The position numbers and the translations under genes are program-made. 19,530 nucleotides of DNA from an uncultured Lachnobacterium sp. (GTDB taxonomy: Bacteria > Bacillota > Clostridia > Lachnospirales > Lachnospiraceae), in the NCBI GenBank assembly GCA_900550545.1, contig URSS01000050.1:1-19530 (forward strand). The letters are read 5' to 3'. Numbering within the stretch: position 1 is the stretch's first letter; every line of letters begins with the position of its first letter. Of the stretch, positions 15,412 through 19,530 are shown piece by piece. The notes beneath the pieces are model-generated. The model was not told the origin of the DNA. It ran no database searches and worked only from the letters and a program-made list of their open reading frames with translations.

Positions 15412-16251
15412 CTACTTTATTTTGACATATACTATTTTTAACAGATCATTTTTTGGATTCGGAATTGTTTTCGTTTCCAGGAAATCATAACTTTCAATCA
15501 GCTGGCTTAACTTTTTAAAATTATAATTTCTTGGATCAAATCCCGGTACACGCTTGGAAAGTAAGATTCCTATCTCGGACTGGTTAATCCAGCCTGCCTC
15601 ATCTGACTTCTGTTCAATAATTGTTCTGATTTCATCTCCTATATTTTCCTGCGTAGGAATAAATGGCATATCACATAAGTCCTGCGTTTCCGGATCTGTT
15701 GTGTCCTGATTTTCTGACACATCTGCCTCTCCCTGCGCTTTCTCTTCAATGTTCTGCTCCTCGACGGCTTCATCTGCTATGCTATTATCTTCATCCCCAC
15801 GCTCTTCCTCTTCTTCGGCGAACAGTAAATCCAAATATTTAAACTGTTCGCATGCTGCAACAAGCGATGTCGGTGTTTTTTTCTCCCCCATTCCAATAAC
15901 CAGCATTCCGGCTTCTCTTAAACGGTTTGCTAACTTTGTGAAATCACTGTCCGATGTTACAAGGCAAAATCCATTTACATTTCCAGAATACAATATGTCC
16001 ATTGCATCAATAATCATTGCAGAATCAGAAGAATTCTTTCCTTTCACATAATTAAACTGAATTACAGGCGTTAATGCATATGTGCTTAAAACATCTTTCC
16101 ATGATGATACACTTGGATTAGAGAAATCGCCATAAACACGCTTATATGTAGGTGTTCCAAACTCATTAACCTCATCCATAATCAATTTAATATATTTTTT
16201 TGATACGTTTTCCGCATCAATCAATACTGCTATTTTATCCTGTCTTTTCAT
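15412..16251 (-). CDS. NYN domain protein with C-terminal LOTUS domain (putative RNase)
   Basis: This 279-aa protein has an N-terminal NYN (LabA/DUF88, PIN-like) nuclease domain (about 5-145). The expected acidic metal-site residues are Asp12 in LIDAEN, Asp76 in NSSDSAMIID, and Asp101/Asp103 in TSDSDF. A long acidic disordered linker (about 145-200) joins it to a LOTUS/OST-HTH domain (about 203-275), recognised from EIRTIIEQ, GWINQSEIGILLSK and the NYNFKKLSQLI segment. LOTUS domains bind RNA, often G-rich structures, so the protein likely cuts or regulates RNA. AAGGAG is 8 nt before the ATG. It has its own promoter and terminator. This architecture is widespread in bacteria, so it need not belong to the adjacent accessory block. 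Confidence 0.88.
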   Translation of the reverse strand: MKRQDKIAVLIDAENVSKKYIKLIMDEVNEFGTPTYKRVYGDFSNPSVSSWKDVLSTYALTPVIQFNYVKGKNSSDSAMIIDAMDILYSGNVNGFCLVTSDSDFTKLANRLREAGMLVIGMGEKKTPTSLVAACEQFKYLDLLFAEEEEERGDEDNSIADEAVEEQNIEEKAQGEADVSENQDTTDPETQDLCDMPFIPTQENIGDEIRTIIEQKSDEAGWINQSEIGILLSKRVPGFDPRNYNFKKLSQLIESYDFLETKTIPNPKNDLLKIVYVKIK

Positions 16252-16330
16252 ATTAACTTTCTCCTTTCAAATTCATTTCTTTTCAGCACGATGTCTCTTT
16301 ATTAATGTTTAATTATATGATGGCAAATCA

Positions 16331-16359
16331 ATTTTAAGTTTGTAAGATAGTATTCTCAA
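16331..16359 (-). promoter_or_regulatory. promoter of the NYN-LOTUS gene
   Basis: On the minus strand TTGAGA (16354-16359) and TAAAAT (16331-16336) are 17 nt apart, about 80 nt upstream of the ATG. A second perfect TATAAT lies at 16312-16317 but lacks a clear -35. No terminator hairpin was found between this promoter and the stop of the upstream operon at 16378. Confidence 0.6.
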
Positions 16360-16377
16360 CTTCTTTCTGAAATGCAC

Positions 16378-17556
16378 TTATATAAATACCTTTAGTTTTG
16401 TCAAATGCCTATAGTATTCAATTTTCATATCAGCTTCTGAAGCAAACCACTTCTGATTTAAATTATCTAATTCCATAGTTTCCTCTTCAACGAACTTCAT
16501 TCTTTCATCATCTGAAAATGTATTTCTAACATATAAAGTTACAATCCCCCATGCCCTTGTTTTGACAATATCAAGAAGATAATCATGTTTTCCATCTACG
16601 AATTGTAACCACCTCTCATATACGCTCTTCATCATTCTTTTCACGCTATCACTAATAGTACATTCTGTTGCCCGCGAAAAGCAGTCAGATATAATTTTCA
16701 TTTCCTCTGATCTATCATTATCTTTGAGTACAATGCTCTCTGCCACTTGTCTTAATGCTGTCCCCGATAATGTTCCCAACACATTGCCCAACGCTGCAAA
16801 AAACAGGGGAGCACGGGTTGGAAATTCCATGTAAAATGCCAAAACTTCGCCCCAGACTTCCGCGTCAATTGCTATTTTACTTATTCCCATCCCTATCAAC
16901 TGCAAAAAACTTTCCACGGCCTCTGTATCTTTTTGAAAATACACCAATTGTCGTAAACATTCAAATCGAATGTATTGCGTAGCTTCGGTTGCACAAAGCA
17001 AATTTGTCTTCTGCGCATATGTTGTACTGTCTATAATCCAAATGATTCCCATCAATTTTTTGTTATTCAAAATTTCCAGCAAATTATCAGTGCTCATCTT
17101 TGGAACGCTCTTTTTCTTTATTATCTCTATCGGAGAGTTCCCACAAATTTCTCGACCTCGTTCCGTCATATCCACAAAATGATACAAATTTCTAAATTGG
17201 TATTTACTTTCATTTTCTTTAAATTGCTTTAATGCCCTCACTTCACTATTATATTCCGGTATCTCCTTAGAAATCCGCGTATCCAGCTGCATTGCTCTAA
17301 GCAAATTTACAATGCATTCCATTATTACATTACCGAGTTCAGCATCCTCCAAAAGACGTGTCAGCATCTGACATTTTTTCTCCCCAATAATCATAACAGG
17401 CATACATTCTATCATATATTTTTTGCCCATATGACATTTCTCCCGAACATCGGCATACACCTTCTCCCAATCATCCATAGGGAACGCTTGCAGATATTCA
17501 CTGACAAATTCATTGCATTTATCCCAATCAGAAATTCTTACTAACAACTCTTCCAT
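16378..17556 (-). CDS. 392-aa helical protein of unknown function (third gene of accessory operon)
   Basis: I do not recognise this protein. It reads as almost entirely alpha-helical, with amphipathic helices in series (for example CIVNLLRAMQLD, FECLRQLVYF, VLAFYMEFPTRAPLFFAALGNVLG), suggesting a HEAT- or TPR-like solenoid. There is no signal peptide and no catalytic motif that I can see. The frame is open from the ATG at 17565, but GAGGA directly abuts that codon. The ATG at 17556 is 9 nt after GAGGA and is preferred, leaving a 16-nt overlap with the upstream gene and implying translational coupling. It is AT-rich like its two upstream neighbours. A role as sensor, scaffold or regulator of the upstream nuclease-like protein is inference. 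Confidence 0.75.
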   Translation of the reverse strand: MEELLVRISDWDKCNEFVSEYLQAFPMDDWEKVYADVREKCHMGKKYMIECMPVMIIGEKKCQMLTRLLEDAELGNVIMECIVNLLRAMQLDTRISKEIPEYNSEVRALKQFKENESKYQFRNLYHFVDMTERGREICGNSPIEIIKKKSVPKMSTDNLLEILNNKKLMGIIWIIDSTTYAQKTNLLCATEATQYIRFECLRQLVYFQKDTEAVESFLQLIGMGISKIAIDAEVWGEVLAFYMEFPTRAPLFFAALGNVLGTLSGTALRQVAESIVLKDNDRSEEMKIISDCFSRATECTISDSVKRMMKSVYERWLQFVDGKHDYLLDIVKTRAWGIVTLYVRNTFSDDERMKFVEEETMELDNLNQKWFASEADMKIEYYRHLTKLKVFI

Positions 17557-19091
17557 ACCATACATTCCTCATAAGCCAATTGTTCCCACAATTTTTCAAA
17601 GGCATCCAAAATGTGTTGCGCATTCTTCACTTCCTGTAAAATATGATGCTTTTCTCCTAACTGATTCACAGAAGCCCCTAACGACCAAACTCTCGGCTTT
17701 TCCATCGGGAAAATAAGAAAACGATCATGAAATTTCCATCCATGCTGATTCGTTTTTGCTCTCACTTCCAAATTAAGAAGCAGATATTTCTTATCATCCA
17801 GATCCAATTGCTCCTTGATCATTTTGATTTGAGTATCTTTATTTCCACCCTCTGTATTTCTCAATTCTGTAATTGCTCTCATCGGCACATGTGCATAAGG
17901 TACATGATATAGTATCTCTTTAATATCTTTCCCTGACATATACGGGTCCCACAAATAAACACCTTTTCGTCCATATGCTTTTAAAAGTGCATGTACATCT
18001 TCAATTGCTTTCTTATGTGAGTTTTGAAAATACTGTACAAATGAGCGATCACTTTCTAATGCCTTTCTTTCCTTCTCATATTTTCGCTCACTTGTCCAAT
18101 CCTTGCATCTTTTCTCTCTTCTACGTTCCAATTGAAATTCTTCTGGCGAGGAAACACCTATCTCTATTAACTTCCCGTCTTCATAAAATACTCGATTTTG
18201 ATTTGATATCATATCTATATGAAAATAAGCATTTTCCATTCTACACAGTGTTTTATTATATAAGTACAGTTGATTTGTCATATCATAAACTACTACTTCC
18301 AATTCATGTGCAATGTTGAGTTCAATCTCAACAGAAAAATCTTCCATATCCGGGCTCACTTCAATCTGCGTTACCCTAGTCGCATATATTGCCTCATCAT
18401 CCTTATCCCTTACTATACACAAAAGAGATCTTGCTCTATTATTTTTGGACAAAAATTGAAATGACAATTGAACACCGTCTTTATCTTTCAAATAATCTGC
18501 CTCAATCCGTATACTTCGCACCGGGAATTGAAATATCACATTTCCAAGTCTGTCTGATACACGAGCTATCGACAAAGGTAAAAATCCGGAAACTTCCTCA
18601 CTAAACTTATTCAAAATTACCGGATCCTCAAATATAAATTGGAAGTTATCCTTGTGCGCATCAAAAAATTCCACAATGTACGATCCCTGTGAAAAATTAT
18701 TTTTAATTATGCTATTCAATGGACTTCTTCTATCTTCTTCACCTTTGATATATTGTTGTTCTATTAATTCAAGTCCCTCCAAAGATAATTTTTCACCATT
18801 TCCCCACACCACGCAATGTACTTGATTTATTTCACTCAAACTCTTTTTCAACGTTTGCATAGATAATGTTCGTTTTATAATTCCCCATTTGATATCCTTA
18901 CACTTCCAAAATGAGCATAATTTAGATGTCACATATTCATTTTCTTCTTCTACAAATTTACTTTCCTCCAATGTACATATCGTATAAATATTGAAAATTT
19001 TACAATCTTTTATTCCAAAAATCTCTATAACAGCACATTGTGTATAATCACCTAATATCCCCGGTTCCAATAAATTATTCAAATTTCTCAC
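17541..19091 (-). CDS. 516-aa protein with C-terminal PLD-like domain (possible VPA1262 family)
   Basis: The N-terminal ~300 residues are mixed alpha/beta with strand-rich parts (SIRIEADYLKDKDGVQLSFQ) and no familiar motif; by memory they resemble the VPA1262 family, a tentative match. A charged helical stretch (about 318-370) leads to a phospholipase D-like domain. This has YLWDPYMSGKDI (379-390), then HDRFLIFP (455-462) and LGASVNQLG (471-479). The spacing matches the HxK...GSxxN active-site half of the superfamily with Arg in place of Lys, and only one such motif is present, so a dimer would be expected. A nuclease role is plausible. The first possible start is GTG at 19091, 4 nt after the upstream stop; GAGGTG there could instead serve an in-frame TTG at 19082. 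Confidence 0.75.
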   Translation of the reverse strand: MRNLNNLLEPGILGDYTQCAVIEIFGIKDCKIFNIYTICTLEESKFVEEENEYVTSKLCSFWKCKDIKWGIIKRTLSMQTLKKSLSEINQVHCVVWGNGEKLSLEGLELIEQQYIKGEEDRRSPLNSIIKNNFSQGSYIVEFFDAHKDNFQFIFEDPVILNKFSEEVSGFLPLSIARVSDRLGNVIFQFPVRSIRIEADYLKDKDGVQLSFQFLSKNNRARSLLCIVRDKDDEAIYATRVTQIEVSPDMEDFSVEIELNIAHELEVVVYDMTNQLYLYNKTLCRMENAYFHIDMISNQNRVFYEDGKLIEIGVSSPEEFQLERRREKRCKDWTSERKYEKERKALESDRSFVQYFQNSHKKAIEDVHALLKAYGRKGVYLWDPYMSGKDIKEILYHVPYAHVPMRAITELRNTEGGNKDTQIKMIKEQLDLDDKKYLLLNLEVRAKTNQHGWKFHDRFLIFPMEKPRVWSLGASVNQLGEKHHILQEVKNAQHILDAFEKLWEQLAYEECMVWKSC

Positions 19092-19095
19092 CTCG

Positions 19096-19530
19096 TCATA
19101 ATGCTAATTTTCCATTTTCATCAACACTATCACTTTTAATCTTCCAATATTTGAGAAAATGATTTCCATATTCATTTTCTTTAAAACAATCATAAAGCAT
19201 CTGCATAATTTCCTGCTTGGTTTTCCCATTCAATTCCGCTTCTAAATCATCAATGGAATGAGAATTGACATCAAACAATTTCTTAGCGCCAACTACTTTA
19301 CTACAGAAAGTCGTTTTATTAAGTGCATTAAACTTTGTAAATGTTTCTATGATTCTTCTTATAGGATTTAATAGCATATTTGCAGATGTTATATCATATT
19401 CATATAAAAGCTTAAGTTCCATCCACAATGCCTCATAACTTGTTTTGAAATCGTCCTCCTCTTTTTCCACCGGAATAATTTGCGTTTTTACACCATTTGA
19501 CTGCAACCGGATAAACTTATCTTTATTATA
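19096..19530 (-). CDS. AAA_13-like ATPase, C-terminal end (5' part beyond window)
   Basis: The frame is open to the right edge with no stop, so the visible 144 residues are the end of a longer protein and the TTG at 19506 is not its start. The sequence has the C-terminal signature of AAA_13/RloC-like P-loop ATPases: ALWMELKLLYE, LLNPIRRIIETFTKFN, and a final FDVNSHSIDDLEAEL segment carrying the conserved N-S-H-S-x-D-D-L. In that family this part follows the Walker B/ABC-type ATPase head. Such ATPases act in anticodon-nuclease and abortive-infection systems. The Walker motifs are outside the window, so ATPase activity is inferred. The stop is 4 nt before the next gene. Confidence 0.7.
   Translation of the reverse strand, partial: YNKDKFIRLQSNGVKTQIIPVEKEEDDFKTSYEALWMELKLLYEYDITSANMLLNPIRRIIETFTKFNALNKTTFCSKVVGAKKLFDVNSHSIDDLEAELNGKTKQEIMQMLYDCFKENEYGNHFLKYWKIKSDSVDENGKLAL

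Noticed and set aside
19096..19506. Small 136-aa protein starting at a TTG
   Set aside because: The frame stays open upstream to the window edge without a stop, and the sequence matches the end of a large ATPase.
16252..19530. Integrase, direct repeats or tRNA marking a mobile element boundary
   Set aside because: None is visible on the left side of the AT-rich block, and the right side is outside the window, so a mobile island cannot be claimed.

Overview
The window looks like a chromosomal segment of an anaerobic, low-to-middle GC Clostridia, most likely Lachnospiraceae. This rests on strong AGGAGG-type ribosome binding sites, sigma-A and extended -10 promoters, a T-box-controlled thrS, and the mix of DegV, MATE, chemotaxis and ABC-2 genes. 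No rRNA, tRNA, insertion sequence or CRISPR array is visible. Most genes are on the minus strand, so the text below follows transcription from right to left.

Region 16.3-19.5 kb (minus) is an AT-rich accessory block. It holds the C-terminal end of a large AAA_13-like ATPase that runs off the window, a 516-aa protein ending in a phospholipase D-like domain with an HDR motif, and a 392-aa helical protein of unknown family. The three genes are 4 nt apart or overlapping, so they look like one operon, and the best guess is an anti-phage or other conflict system. Next to it, under its own promoter, is a NYN-LOTUS protein (a putative RNase joined to an RNA-binding domain).

Region 12.7-15.3 kb contains a remnant of a Cu/Zn superoxide dismutase gene with no usable start, a zinc-ribbon membrane protein, and a secreted DUF6612-like protein. 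Region 8.7-12.7 kb contains a methyl-accepting chemotaxis protein and thrS, which lacks the N-terminal TGS domain and is preceded by a T-box leader. A MATE transporter is the main plus-strand gene at 7.3-8.7 kb. It diverges from a minus-strand run of degV, ABC ATPase, ABC permease, a 78-aa orphan and an alpha/beta hydrolase. The hydrolase is split by a 4-bp tandem duplication.

Region 0-2.6 kb (minus) contains a voltage-gated-type potassium channel, a small lipoprotein, a Fic protein with an N-terminal DNA-binding domain, and the start of an ArsC-family reductase gene cut by the left edge.

Several starts were moved inward from the longest reading because the Shine-Dalgarno sequence lies inside the longer reading. 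These are fic, the lipoprotein, the 78-aa orphan, thrS, the zinc-ribbon gene and the 392-aa orphan. All family names come from reading motifs; no database search was run.
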